Notes under the pieces: model-generated
Seen by the model: only the letters and a program-made list of their open reading frames with translations
The model's database searches: none
What the model was told of the DNA's origin: nothing
Translations under genes and position numbers: made by a program
From: Clostridium cibarium
GTDB lineage: Bacteria; Bacillota; Clostridia; Clostridiales; Clostridiaceae
Direction of reading: 5' to 3'
Assembly (NCBI RefSeq): GCF_014836335.1
Contig: NZ_JACSRA010000023.1
Span: forward strand, 1-64,000
DNA: 64,000 bases
Shown here: positions 26,525 to 36,245 of the stretch, piece after piece
How positions within the stretch are numbered: the stretch's first letter is position 1
How the letters are laid out: each line of letters begins with the position of its first letter

Positions 26525-27712
26525 CTATTCTTCAATCTTAATTAAATTATCTTTTGACGAAGCAATAATGTTATTAACAGCTATTCCACTAATTATTATT
26601 AATGTAATAGCTAAACATGTTACACCAGCGATTGTATTATAGGATATTATTTTTCCGCATATTGACAAGAATATAGAATTAATTATCAATGTTGCTAAAG
26701 AAATAACTGATAAGAATGTAGACCTTATTTCATTGTCTACTTCTTCATGTTTAAGCAAAGTTATACATTGTCCTTTTAATGGTATGGCACAATAACTTAC
26801 AACAACCCCTAAAAGAATTAATAGAAAATTATTTGAAACTAATAGTAAAAGGAACAGTCCTTGTATTATAGGTCCAAATTTAATCAGCCTAGGAATTTTA
26901 AACTTTTCAACTACCATAGGTGAAAATTTTTGAGATAAACTTTGAGCCAATTGAGTAATGGAATATATAATAGCAACCTGTTTTACAGACATACCTTTCA
27001 TAAATAAAATCGGTTGGTATATAACTGGTAAATAGAACTGTAATCTTCCCATGGCTTCATACACACATATAGATATACTTTTTTTATCTTTAAAAAACAC
27101 CTTAAGTGTTTTACGAAACAATTCAATTGGAGTTTTCTTACTATCACCTTCTGAATTTATGCCTTTTAATGTATAAACTATTATCGTAGATACAACTCTA
27201 AAGATAAGGGTGGCAATTAAAGCATATTTAAAGATATCTTCAGAATAACTTCCTGGTAATAATCCTACAATAATGCCAGAAAGCAAATATCCAACGCTTA
27301 AGCTCGCATAAAAATTACCAAGTGATCTATTTGTATCTAACTTCTTTTTCTCACTTAATTCATATATAATTGATTCTGTATTTCCACTGTAAAAACTCCA
27401 ACCTAAAGCTTCTAATACATATGCCAAAAATATTATTGCTATATGGTTTGCAAACAATAAAATACATGTTGATATGGAAAATGATATATATGTTAGATGT
27501 AACACTTTTTTTCGTCCTAACCAATCGCCTACTATTCCTGTTGGTATTTCTAAACAAGCAGTAAGTAGAGGAATAGATAAATTTAGCGCTGAAATATATA
27601 CTAAACTTATATTCTTTGATTGTAAGTATGCTACTTCGATTGCACTATATAATCCTAATCCAAGTAGTAAATTAGTTAAGCAAACTTTATATAAAACTCC
27701 TTTTTCTTTCAT
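26525..27712 (-). CDS. Major facilitator superfamily transporter
   Basis: A 395-residue protein with about 12 membrane segments. Motif A is seen as GDWLGRKKVL after TM2 (about residues 62-72), and EIPTGIVGDWLGRK is typical of the DHA3-like exporter group. AGGAGAAG precedes the ATG. It begins 67 bp after the TIM-barrel gene and is followed by a second membrane protein. In this cluster it may export or import the product of the sugar/radical SAM enzymes; that is inference. Confidence 0.85.
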   Translation of the reverse strand: MKEKGVLYKVCLTNLLLGLGLYSAIEVAYLQSKNISLVYISALNLSIPLLTACLEIPTGIVGDWLGRKKVLHLTYISFSISTCILLFANHIAIIFLAYVLEALGWSFYSGNTESIIYELSEKKKLDTNRSLGNFYASLSVGYLLSGIIVGLLPGSYSEDIFKYALIATLIFRVVSTIIVYTLKGINSEGDSKKTPIELFRKTLKVFFKDKKSISICVYEAMGRLQFYLPVIYQPILFMKGMSVKQVAIIYSITQLAQSLSQKFSPMVVEKFKIPRLIKFGPIIQGLFLLLLVSNNFLLILLGVVVSYCAIPLKGQCITLLKHEEVDNEIRSTFLSVISLATLIINSIFLSICGKIISYNTIAGVTCLAITLIIISGIAVNNIIASSKDNLIKIEE

Positions 27713-27779
27713 TTAACTCTTCTCCTAACAAAAATTCTTTACTATCAAAAGTTATAGAAATCTTAGCTACTATTTAAAA

Positions 27780-28541
27780 TTATCTCCTAATATACTCGTT
27801 TAGCATATTAATAGATTCTTGAATCTCAGATTTATTAAATAATTGAATGCAATATGTCACTTCCTTGCATTTATCCTCAATTTCTTCTACTATCTTTTTT
27901 ATATTTATATTTCCCCTTCCAATAGCTAAATGATCATCCCTCTCTCCGTTATTATCATGAATTGCTACATATTTTATATGTTCTTTTAATTCTTGTATCC
28001 ATACTGATGAAGAATATTTCGATATATAATTAGCATGTCCTATATCAAATGCAAACTTAAAGTAATCAGACTTAATATAATCAAATAATTGTTTTAATAA
28101 ATAAGGTTCATCATCCCATACATTACAATATAAACACATAACTTTCCTAGCTTCAGCATAACTTATTAACTTTTTCCAAAACTTCTTATTATTTTCTAAC
28201 CACATATCTGAATAAGAATTAAATTTAACTAAATTATCAAACGTAGTAAAGAACAATATGTATGTCATATTATAGCTACTTGCTAAATCAATTAAAGTTT
28301 TAAATCTAGTAATAGTTATTTCTTTTATATCTTCATCTCCTGCTTCTGGCTTTATATCACGAATTGGTCCTTCCATACCTAATAAATCTGTAATTTTGCA
28401 CTCTAAAGCTTCTTTTATAATTTCTTCTCCCTTTGATATACTAGCTGGGAAAATAAAGTCTGATAATTCTAAGAAATCATATCCTTTTATATTCTTAAGT
28501 TCACTTAAATCATCTTTATTAACACTTATTCCTAATTTCAT
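27780..28541 (-). CDS. Xylose-isomerase-like TIM-barrel protein (AP endonuclease 2 / sugar epimerase fold)
   Basis: A 253-residue TIM-barrel protein of the AP-endonuclease-2/xylose-isomerase-like family (sugar phosphate isomerase/epimerase class). Recognisable strands: KLGISVN, YDFLELSD, FDIGHANY (about residue 158), and the VAIHDNNGERDDHLAIGRG block that carries metal ligands in this fold. The open frame begins at 28556, but that ATG lies on the GGGGGAG site; the ATG at 28541 has correct spacing. It starts the second half of the 24.6-34.4 kb gene run. Likely acts on a sugar or cyclitol, not shown. Confidence 0.8.
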   Translation of the reverse strand: MKLGISVNKDDLSELKNIKGYDFLELSDFIFPASISKGEEIIKEALECKITDLLGMEGPIRDIKPEAGDEDIKEITITRFKTLIDLASSYNMTYILFFTTFDNLVKFNSYSDMWLENNKKFWKKLISYAEARKVMCLYCNVWDDEPYLLKQLFDYIKSDYFKFAFDIGHANYISKYSSSVWIQELKEHIKYVAIHDNNGERDDHLAIGRGNINIKKIVEEIEDKCKEVTYCIQLFNKSEIQESINMLNEYIRR

Positions 28542-28817
28542 AATTTTCTCCCCCATTTAAACGTTTAGTATAGAGTTCTTACAATACCTTTTTATTTTCT
28601 TATATACCAAGGGTTACAAAGTTTTTTAACGAAAAAACCATTACCACAATCTTACAATTAAAACTCTAACCAAAACAAATGAAAGAATATCATTGTATTA
28701 GCTTCAATTATAATCAAATACATATCATGGTTGCTAATTATGCTTTATGAACATATATTTCTATTAATCCTTTTGTAGATACATTTTATTGTAATCCCTC
28801 CAATTTTAATTAGACTT

Positions 28818-29885
28818 TTACCATAGATTTAATTGCTCTTTACTTAAAGAATTAAATTTATTCTTTCTATCAAAAATACATTCAAATATCATCTTTAATG
28901 GTACTAAATTTGGCTTATGACAAAATGCTTGTCCTAAAAACTTGATGGCATTTTTTCGATTTGCTTCTAAATTAATATATCCTAACGTCAATAGCTTACT
29001 ATATATAGCATCTTCTATTATGTCACGGCATTCCTTTTTATCTTTAATAAACGGCAACTCCTTAATAAGTTTTAAACTTATTTTTCTGACTACTATTTTA
29101 TCTAAACCTAACTTTGTTAATTTATCAATAGTTACACTATTACTTAAAATTTCATCCTTAGTTATCTTCTCTCTGTCAATAAATGCATATACACTATCTT
29201 CACTTTGGTAATACTTATAATGATAATCTTTATATAAAATAAAAGCAGTTTTGCTCAAAATTCTAAACAAAAATTCATTATCCTCACTTGTACCTAAATT
29301 TTCATTAAATAGACCTAATTCATCTAAAATTCTTTTTTTAATTATCATGGTATTAATATGATAACAATAAAAATATGTTTTCATAGTAAACTCAAAAAAG
29401 TCTTTTTGATATATTGTATATTTTTCTTTATCAACTGAATCTAATTCTTTCACGCTTTTTTTAAATAACTCTTTGTAAAAGTTATTTTCATCAATACCTA
29501 TAAAATTCTCTTCTTTTCCTTCTTTCCATAGTGCAAATCCTAAATGAATTTTTTCCTCCATCATAGATGTCAATAAATCTTTCAAATGCGAAGATATCCA
29601 TTCATCATCTGAATCAAGAAATGCTATATATTGCCCATTTGATTCCATTATTCCTGTATTCCTTGCACCAGCAATTCCTTTTTTTCTTTTGTTTAATATA
29701 AACTTTATTCTATTTTCATCTTTATAAATATCTTTTATCAAATCTTTAGTATTGTCATTTCCATAATCATCAATAATAATTAATTCCCAATTATCATAAG
29801 TCTGATTTAATACAGAGTTAATGGCACGCTTAATAATTTTAGCTCTGTTATAAGTAGGCATAATTATGCTTATTAGTGGTTCCAT
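28818..29885 (-). CDS. Family 2 glycosyltransferase
   Basis: A 355-residue GT-A glycosyltransferase. N-terminal ISIIMPTYNRAKII (residues 6-19), the nucleotide-sugar region GIAGARNTGI and the metal-binding AFLDSDDEW are clear; the C-terminal half is specific to this protein. There is no transmembrane segment. The frame opens at a GTG (29897) inside the GAAGGTGA site, so the ATG at 29885 is used. The start lies 38 bp inside the end of the glycogen-synthase-like gene, indicating translational coupling. Donor and acceptor are unknown. The 276-bp stretch after it (28542-28817) holds no ORF that I can support. Confidence 0.88.
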   Translation of the reverse strand: MEPLISIIMPTYNRAKIIKRAINSVLNQTYDNWELIIIDDYGNDNTKDLIKDIYKDENRIKFILNKRKKGIAGARNTGIMESNGQYIAFLDSDDEWISSHLKDLLTSMMEEKIHLGFALWKEGKEENFIGIDENNFYKELFKKSVKELDSVDKEKYTIYQKDFFEFTMKTYFYCYHINTMIIKKRILDELGLFNENLGTSEDNEFLFRILSKTAFILYKDYHYKYYQSEDSVYAFIDREKITKDEILSNSVTIDKLTKLGLDKIVVRKISLKLIKELPFIKDKKECRDIIEDAIYSKLLTLGYINLEANRKNAIKFLGQAFCHKPNLVPLKMIFECIFDRKNKFNSLSKEQLNLW

Positions 29886-31365
29886 CTCTATCTTCACCTT
29901 CTATTACTTTCACATATTCATCAATGCTCTTACTCCATGAGAAGTCTTTTACCATACCTCTCTTCATCATATTATTCCATTTAACTTTATCCTTGAACAT
30001 CAATTTTGCTTCTTGCACTGATTCATAAAGAGAATTGTATGACACATCTTTCATAACAAATCCAGTTCCATTTTTATCATCAAGTTTTATATCTTTCACT
30101 ATATCAACCAATCCTCCAACCTTAGTAACAATAGGAATAGTTCCATATCTCATAGCGTACATTGGGGTCAATCCACATGGTTCATAATTTGACGGATGAA
30201 GTAATATATCACTTCCTGCTAGTAATTCTTCAGCTAATGAATCTGAGTATCTATTTAAATAGCGAAAATTTAATCCAACTTCTCTTTCAATTTCTAACAG
30301 TTGCTTATTTACTTTTCCACCAACACCACCTGCTGGCACACCACATATTATAATATCTACTCCTAAGGAAATTAAATTTTTCATACGTTTAACATAATCA
30401 AAAACTCTTCGATTCCCCATATTTATAAATAAATCCAATCCTTTTTGCTGGGTAAGTCTGCAAAGAATCAACAATAATGGTCTGGAGTTGGCTGTCTTAA
30501 TATTATATTTTTCTTTAATCTTTTCTTTGTTTTTTACTTTATTTTCAATGTAGTTAGCATTATATGGTATAACCGTACTATTACTTTTATATGGATTCCA
30601 TTTTTCCTCATCTATCCCATTTATAATACCTATTACTTCCTTCTTAGCTTTTTCAAAGTAATCCAAACCAGGATGAGCAACGCGTTTTTCTAATAGTTCA
30701 CTCGCGTAATTCTTACTAACAGTAATTATATGATTAGCATAAAATATTGCAAATGCACTCATAGATATAGTTTCAGTATACTTAAGTATTTCATTTCCCA
30801 TTATCCTAATATCATCTTCTAAGAAGTTAAATATGTCCGGATATAGCTGCCCTTGATGCTGGTAATTGTGTATAATATGCAAGGTATCAATGATATTTTC
30901 ACTAATATTCTTTATATAAGGATATATACCAGAAGCATGCCAATCATGAGTTATAAGAACAACATTCTTGAAATTTATATCCTTAATAAAATGTGCTATA
31001 CATTTACCAAAAAGTAAATATTCCAATCCAACATCTGTTAGATATGGTTTGTTACCATCTAAATACCCATCTTGCATTGCATAAGCTTCCTCCATTTTTA
31101 CGAAATAATATATAACATTATCTCTTTTAGCATACAATACCTCTGCTTCATAACTCACTGCATTAAAGCAAATATTAAATACCTTATAGCTGTGTAAATT
31201 CTCTTTAATTCCCGAATAATATGGGGTTATAACAACGTTTTTCCAATTTGTCTTTTTGCTGAAGTACATTGGTAGACTTCCTATTACATCTCCTAATCCT
31301 CCTATTTTGGAAAAAGGGACAACTTCAGCTCCTATGTGAATAATAACTTTTTCATTAAAACTCAT
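29848..31365 (-). CDS. Glycogen/starch synthase (GT5), GlgA-like
   Basis: A 505-residue GT5 enzyme that adds glucose from ADP-glucose to alpha-1,4-glucan. The N-terminus has KIGGLGDVIGSLP (residues 20-32; KTGGLADV in standard GlgA), the HNYQHQGQLYP loop, and the C-terminal nucleotide site with SNYEPCGLTPMYAMRYGTIPIV and KVGGLVD. The departures from the textbook motifs and the location away from glgB suggest a divergent paralogue rather than the housekeeping enzyme. A GGAGGAAAG site gives the start. It follows the neopullulanase by 23 bp and overlaps the glycosyltransferase by 38 bp. Confidence 0.85.
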   Translation of the reverse strand: MSFNEKVIIHIGAEVVPFSKIGGLGDVIGSLPMYFSKKTNWKNVVITPYYSGIKENLHSYKVFNICFNAVSYEAEVLYAKRDNVIYYFVKMEEAYAMQDGYLDGNKPYLTDVGLEYLLFGKCIAHFIKDINFKNVVLITHDWHASGIYPYIKNISENIIDTLHIIHNYQHQGQLYPDIFNFLEDDIRIMGNEILKYTETISMSAFAIFYANHIITVSKNYASELLEKRVAHPGLDYFEKAKKEVIGIINGIDEEKWNPYKSNSTVIPYNANYIENKVKNKEKIKEKYNIKTANSRPLLLILCRLTQQKGLDLFINMGNRRVFDYVKRMKNLISLGVDIIICGVPAGGVGGKVNKQLLEIEREVGLNFRYLNRYSDSLAEELLAGSDILLHPSNYEPCGLTPMYAMRYGTIPIVTKVGGLVDIVKDIKLDDKNGTGFVMKDVSYNSLYESVQEAKLMFKDKVKWNNMMKRGMVKDFSWSKSIDEYVKVIEGEDRDGTTNKHNYAYL

Positions 31366-31388
31366 AATAAACTTTCCTCCATTTTATA

Positions 31389-33368
31389 TTAAATTGCCTT
31401 TCTCAAAATAATAGATGACTTTCTGTTTACTTTTGCTTGATTACCAACTTCCTTGTCACTTAATAATTCAACAAAGTTTTCCACTTTTAAAACTTTATCA
31501 ACATCTACACATATATCTTTATCAGATAAATTAGATATACAATAAATATGTTCATCTTTATATTCTCGTTCAATAATTAATACCTTTTTTTCATCATCAG
31601 CCAATCTTATATAAAAAGTTCCAAACTTAATTGCATCACATTTATTCCTAATTTGAATTAACTTTCTATACCACTGTAAAACTTCAGGGTTTCTATTTAC
31701 AATATCCCATTTCATTGTTCTTCTATTATTAGGGGTATCATCCCCTTTTATCATTATTTCATCACCATAATAAATAACTGGATTCCCCGGTATAACCATT
31801 TGTAAAAAAATAGCATTAGTTATGTCTTCCTCATTTAATAACTTTCCTGAAAACCTTGGTACATCATGACTACTAAGAACATTCCAATTTTCAATACTTC
31901 TATTATGTGGATATATAAAATAGCAACTCATTAAATTATCTGCAAGTTCACTAATTTTTAACTTCCCGCCAGAAAAGAAAGGTTCAAAAGCTTTCCACCA
32001 GATTAAATAATTTGTTACACCATCTAACTGATCACCTTCTAAAAAAGTTCTAGAGTCTTTCCAATTCTCTCCAATTACCACAACCTCTTTATTTAGAGCT
32101 TTCATTTCTTTTCTAAAAAGTCTTAAAAAATCATGTGATAATTCAGAAGATACATCTATCCTCCAACCATCAATATAATATTTTTTTATCCAATATCTAC
32201 AACATCCTAATAAATAATCCCTAACTTCCTTATTATCAAGATTGAACTGAGGCATTTCTCCATAATCCCACCAACAACTATAATTGGGTCTATTAGGCTT
32301 GAATTTTACTGGATATTTATATACTATATAATAATTTTTGTATTTCGATTTTTCTTGATTACGCAACAAATCATCAAACATCCAAAATTCTGTACCACAA
32401 TGGTTTAATACTATATCCAATACAATTTTTATGTTCCTTTTATGAGCCTCAGTTACTAGCTTATGAAAATTTTCTTCATCTCCAAGCATTGGATCTATTT
32501 TCATATAATCTATACAATCGTATCTATCATTACTATTGGCATAAAATATTGGGGTCATGTATATGTATGAAATCCCCAGTTCCTTTATATAGTCAAGCTT
32601 ATCTATTATCCCTTTTAAATTACCACCAAAGAATGCTTTTTTACGAGGTTCGCTATCCCAATCAAGCATTTCTCTCCCCTCAATAGTAGTTTGTCCACTT
32701 CTTGCAAAAGAATCAGGAAAAATATGATACACTACTCCAGTATTACTAATAGGAACATAATTAAATCTAACTAAACTACAATCAAATAATTTTTCTATCT
32801 TTTTATTTAGCAATTGATTTGCACAAAAATAATATATATTTTCCTTACTATATATTTTGAAGCAGAATTTTTCATCTTCTATTTTCTCTTTTTCTATAAC
32901 ACATCTAAAGTATTTTTTCACTCCATTTGTATAATGATTTTCGCATTTATATTCGGTTAATATGCCATTTTTATCTTCCACAATAAGTGTAATATTTTGA
33001 ATCCATTCTTGATGTGATACAATTTTAATCTCAATATAACCACCTTCTATTTCAGCGATATAAGAAGGGGTTAATTCAAATTCGATTTGATTAAAACTCG
33101 TTGTTCCAATCCTACATATAGAATGCCAATTCTTTGCCCCATCTTGCATATTATTAGGATCTAAAAGAATTTTATCTTCTTCTCCCGCTATCTTGAAATG
33201 ATAATATAAATCTCCTTTTGGGGCTTCAACCTCAACGCAAAACTTACCTTCGCCTAAACCTTTACACTTTTTAGTAAAATACCTACCCTCAGATGGAAGT
33301 GCCCCAAAAATTAATTCTTTTACATCAGGATCTGTATTTATAACAAATTCTTTTTTATATTTTTGCAT
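31389..33368 (-). CDS. Neopullulanase/cyclomaltodextrinase-type alpha-amylase (GH13)
   Basis: A 659-residue GH13 hydrolase without a signal peptide, so it acts in the cytosol on alpha-glucan or dextrin. An N-terminal beta-sandwich of about 200 residues precedes the barrel, as in neopullulanases (GH13_20). Catalytic motifs: DIVLNHCG, GWRIDVSSE (nucleophile Asp near 404), VIGENW (acid Glu near 433), SSHDVPRF (Asp near 499); a C-terminal beta domain follows. The ATG is 15 bp from its GAAAGGAG, longer than usual. It lies between the radical SAM gene and the GlgA-like gene on one strand, so making and trimming of a glucan appear coupled. Confidence 0.9.
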   Translation of the reverse strand: MQKYKKEFVINTDPDVKELIFGALPSEGRYFTKKCKGLGEGKFCVEVEAPKGDLYYHFKIAGEEDKILLDPNNMQDGAKNWHSICRIGTTSFNQIEFELTPSYIAEIEGGYIEIKIVSHQEWIQNITLIVEDKNGILTEYKCENHYTNGVKKYFRCVIEKEKIEDEKFCFKIYSKENIYYFCANQLLNKKIEKLFDCSLVRFNYVPISNTGVVYHIFPDSFARSGQTTIEGREMLDWDSEPRKKAFFGGNLKGIIDKLDYIKELGISYIYMTPIFYANSNDRYDCIDYMKIDPMLGDEENFHKLVTEAHKRNIKIVLDIVLNHCGTEFWMFDDLLRNQEKSKYKNYYIVYKYPVKFKPNRPNYSCWWDYGEMPQFNLDNKEVRDYLLGCCRYWIKKYYIDGWRIDVSSELSHDFLRLFRKEMKALNKEVVVIGENWKDSRTFLEGDQLDGVTNYLIWWKAFEPFFSGGKLKISELADNLMSCYFIYPHNRSIENWNVLSSHDVPRFSGKLLNEEDITNAIFLQMVIPGNPVIYYGDEIMIKGDDTPNNRRTMKWDIVNRNPEVLQWYRKLIQIRNKCDAIKFGTFYIRLADDEKKVLIIEREYKDEHIYCISNLSDKDICVDVDKVLKVENFVELLSDKEVGNQAKVNRKSSIILRKAI

Positions 33369-33467
33369 GATATTAAATTACTACTCCTTTCTAACCTTTC
33401 CAAGATTAAGATTGCATAAATTTCACAAAAACTAATTGTCTTTAAATTATGATTCATATTAAAATAT

Positions 33468-34433
33468 CTAAACCATACATTCTAATTCTTCGTATGTAAA
33501 AAATCCACATGAATTTTCATTTTCTAACCAATATTTTGATTTTTTATTTTCTAAGATATCATATATATTCATATCTGGAAGCTTTCCTAAAATATATCTA
33601 TCATCTACTGGTTTCATATTTTCGTCTAATGCCCAAAAACAGCCTACCACTGTACCATCAGTTAAAATACCAATAGATCTTTTTACGGCTCTACAGTCTA
33701 ATGTGTACTTTTCATGATTTGGTAGCAAGTATTGAAAATCAACTTTTATATTACCTTTTGCTGTAATTTCCTTAATATAATCAACCATTTGACAATATTC
33801 TTCATGTGTAGGTTTCAATTCACTGAAATATTTTCCTCTTCCTGAAGAGAAAAATCTTAAAATACTCCATTCATCAATCTTATTTTCTTCCAACCAACTA
33901 TATAAATTCATTAGTTTCTCCTTTGATATATTATCTTTTGTAATAACTGTTTGAGCTCCTACAACAAATCCAGCACTTTCAAAGAGTTTCATTGCCTTTG
34001 CAGCATATTCGTGATATCCGGCTGGTCTCATTTTATAATGATAGTATGGAAGATAATCTAAAGTTATTTCTACATCATTTATTTTGCCTCTTAACCTTTC
34101 AACTATCTCTTCTGTTACAAATGCTCCTGATATACTTATTCCTACATTTTCTTTTCCTAATTTTTCAGATGCATATATAATTAAATCCAGATTTAACGGA
34201 TCTATAAGAAGATCACCACCTGAAAAATCAATTCTAAAATCCCCTTCCTTTAGTTGATCAATTATCCTTACCTTACTATTAAAATCTAGTTCCCCTTGAA
34301 ATCTATAATTTTCATCTCTTCCTAAGTTAATTTTTTCAAAGTCTTTTACGTACTTTGCCGATACACAACAAAACTTACAGTTCCATGCACATGCTCTTGT
34401 TAAATTCCAAATAATTGATTTTTTATTTTTCAT
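33468..34433 (-). CDS. Radical SAM protein with SPASM/twitch-like C-terminus
   Basis: A 321-residue radical SAM enzyme. The 4Fe-4S motif is CAWNCKFC (Cys15, Cys19, Cys22) with an extra Cys23; GGD (72-74) is the SAM-binding GGE-like motif. The C-terminal third carries Cys247 and Cys265 in a CRAVKRSIGILTDGTVVGC pattern, then ILGKLPDMNIYDILE, with Cys309 and Cys319 beyond, resembling the auxiliary-cluster (twitch/SPASM) domains of peptide- or sugar-modifying enzymes. The open frame runs to 34523, but that region contains the promoter; GAGGAGG precedes the ATG at 34433. It is the first gene of the run of genes reaching 24625. Substrate unknown; I see no convincing precursor peptide nearby. Confidence 0.85.
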   Translation of the reverse strand: MKNKKSIIWNLTRACAWNCKFCCVSAKYVKDFEKINLGRDENYRFQGELDFNSKVRIIDQLKEGDFRIDFSGGDLLIDPLNLDLIIYASEKLGKENVGISISGAFVTEEIVERLRGKINDVEITLDYLPYYHYKMRPAGYHEYAAKAMKLFESAGFVVGAQTVITKDNISKEKLMNLYSWLEENKIDEWSILRFFSSGRGKYFSELKPTHEEYCQMVDYIKEITAKGNIKVDFQYLLPNHEKYTLDCRAVKRSIGILTDGTVVGCFWALDENMKPVDDRYILGKLPDMNIYDILENKKSKYWLENENSCGFFTYEELECMV

Positions 34434-34491
34434 ATAAAATCCCTCCTCAAATTTCTTCCCTATTACCCATATTTTACCTAATGTATTTATA

Positions 34492-34520
34492 ATCTTACAC
34501 ATTAAATACATATATGTCAA
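34492..34520 (-). promoter_or_regulatory. Strong promoter for the radical SAM/glucan gene run
   Basis: TTGACA, 17 bp, TAAGAT on the minus strand, about 60 bp before the radical SAM start. A near-consensus housekeeping promoter. Confidence 0.8.
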
Positions 34521-34663
34521 CATATTGAATTATTTCATAATTATATATAAATTTACAATTATTAATTTTTGTATATTTTTATTACTTTTTTATCTTCTTT
34601 ACAAAAGAATATATTTTTTAAAAAGCGTAAAATATACTATCTTTTAACTTATTTTTTTAAAAT

Positions 34664-34702
34664 AAAGGAAGATTTTTGCTAAAGACAAAAATCCCCCTTT
34701 TT
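34664..34702. terminator. Orphan stem-loop in the 34434-34850 intergenic region
   Basis: AAAGGAAGATTTTTG pairs with CAAAAATCCCCCTTT (15 bp, two G-U) around a 7-nt loop. TTTTT follows on the plus strand and TTTATTTT on the minus strand, so it looks like a bidirectional terminator, yet no gene ends at it. The region otherwise contains the radical SAM promoter and no ORF that I can support. Confidence 0.6.
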
Positions 34703-34850
34703 AGGAAATATATTTACTATTGTTAAATAGTATTATCAAATATATATCGAGATACATGCACCACAAACATGAAATGTAGTTAAAATATCTGATTTAGAAA
34801 AAGTGTGGAAAGCAAGAAGAATAATACATTAGGACTACTTATGAATATTA

Positions 34851-34892
34851 AAAAAAGTAGACTTACCAAAAAAATGATAAGTCTACTTTTTT
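34851..34892 (-). terminator. Terminator after pepT
   Basis: AAAAAAGTAGACTTA pairs with TAAGTCTACTTTTTT; it directly overlaps the pepT stop region. Confidence 0.92.
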
Positions 34893-36108
34893 ATTTTGAA
34901 TATCTTTTTAAAATTTCAACAATTAAATTCGTACAAAGATCCATTCCCTCTACAGTAATGTGTTCTGATTTTCCGTGAAATGCAAACCCTCCTGTTCCTA
35001 AGTTAGGACATGGCAAACCATTATAGCTAAGAGTTGCTCCATCAGTACCTCCTCTAATTGGTTCAATAACTGGAGTAATACCCAAAGTCTTCATAGCTTC
35101 TGTTGCATTTTCTATTAGATGCAAACAAGGTTTAATATGTTCAAGCATGTTTTTATATTGGTCTTTTATATCTATTTTTACAGTGTCTTCGCCATATTTC
35201 TCATTTAATATCTTTTCTAAGTGTATTAGAGTATCTTTTTTCTCTAAAAACTTTTCACTGCTATGATCTCTAATTAAAAACTTCATAGTAGCATGGGCTG
35301 TATCCCCGTTTAAGCTCTCTAAATAAAAGAATCCTTCATAATTTTCTGTATGTTCAGGTCTTTCAGTTTGTGGCAACATTGAATTAAATTCACAAGCAAC
35401 ATTTAATGCGTTAATCATTGTATTTTTTGCACTTCCTGGGTGAACGAGAACACCGTCTATTTCAACTATTGCTTTTGCAGCATTAAAGTTCTCATAAGAA
35501 ATTTCTCCTTCTATTCCACCATCGATTGTATATGCAAAATCAGCACCAAATCCTTTTACATCAAAATGATCTGCTCCCCTTCCTACTTCTTCATCAGGAG
35601 TAAATCCAATGCATACTTTTCCGTGAGGTATATTTTCAGTTAATATAATCTCGCAAACTGTAAGAATTTCAGCTATACCTGCTTTATCGTCAGCTCCTAA
35701 AAGAGTAGTTCCATCAGTAGTTATAAGAGTTCTACCTTTTAATTCTTTTAAATTTGGAAATTTTTCTACAGATAATACCGAATTATCTCCTTTTAGTAAA
35801 ACATCTTCTCCATTATAATTTTCTATAACTTGTGGATTAACACCTTTTCCGCTTGCGCTTGGCGCTGTATCCATATGTGCTATTAAACCTATACTTGGTT
35901 TTGTTTCATAGCCTTTAGTTGCAGGAATGTATCCATAAACATAACACTTGTCGTCAACTCGTACGCCTTCTATTCCAAGTTCCTTCATCTCTTCAACTAA
36001 AATATTTGCTAAATCAAATTGTCTTTTAGTTGTTGGAATTGTTTCAGAGCTTTCATCAGAAGTAGTGTGTACCTTAACATATTTTAATAAACGTTCATAC
36101 GCTTTCAT
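34891..36108 (-). CDS. pepT: Peptidase T (tripeptide aminopeptidase)
   Basis: A 405-residue M20 zinc aminopeptidase that removes the N-terminal residue of tripeptides in the cytosol. Metal-binding motifs: GLIAHMDTAPSASG (His78, Asp80), LLGADDKAGIAEI, and FTPDEEVGRGADHFD with the catalytic Glu pair; the central lid (dimerisation) domain is present, and the length is exactly that of PepT. A GGAGTGA site gives the start. Single gene with a strong terminator. Confidence 0.96.
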   Translation of the reverse strand: MKAYERLLKYVKVHTTSDESSETIPTTKRQFDLANILVEEMKELGIEGVRVDDKCYVYGYIPATKGYETKPSIGLIAHMDTAPSASGKGVNPQVIENYNGEDVLLKGDNSVLSVEKFPNLKELKGRTLITTDGTTLLGADDKAGIAEILTVCEIILTENIPHGKVCIGFTPDEEVGRGADHFDVKGFGADFAYTIDGGIEGEISYENFNAAKAIVEIDGVLVHPGSAKNTMINALNVACEFNSMLPQTERPEHTENYEGFFYLESLNGDTAHATMKFLIRDHSSEKFLEKKDTLIHLEKILNEKYGEDTVKIDIKDQYKNMLEHIKPCLHLIENATEAMKTLGITPVIEPIRGGTDGATLSYNGLPCPNLGTGGFAFHGKSEHITVEGMDLCTNLIVEILKRYSK

Positions 36109-36180
36109 ATATATTCACTCCTTATCCATTGTTTTCTTCAACTTATATACTACCACTATTTTAGATATATTTGTACATTT

Positions 36181-36242
36181 GAAAAAAAAATTATGGAAAT
36201 AAACTTTTCATATTGTATTTAGTTTATCTCCATAACTTTTTC
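36181..36242 (-). terminator. Terminator after mgtE
   Basis: ATTATGGAAATAAACT (36190-36205) pairs with AGTTTATCTCCATAAC (36221-36236), with a run of nine T on the minus strand at the far side. Confidence 0.82.
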
Positions 36243-36245
36243 TTA

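Noticed and set aside
28542..28817. GGAGGG followed by short frames in the gap after the glycosyltransferase
   Set aside because: The longest frame is six codons after the GGAGGG; nothing supports a gene.
34433..34523. Extra N-terminal 30 residues (MLTYMYLM...) for the radical SAM protein
   Set aside because: The bases contain the -35/-10 promoter and the GAGGAGG site, so the true start is the ATG at 34433.
34700..34800. Possible precursor peptide for the radical SAM protein (18-codon frame starting MYLDIYLI)
   Set aside because: Weak ribosome binding site, no Cys/Thr/Ser-rich core or leader pattern, and it is separated from the radical SAM gene by a terminator-like hairpin.
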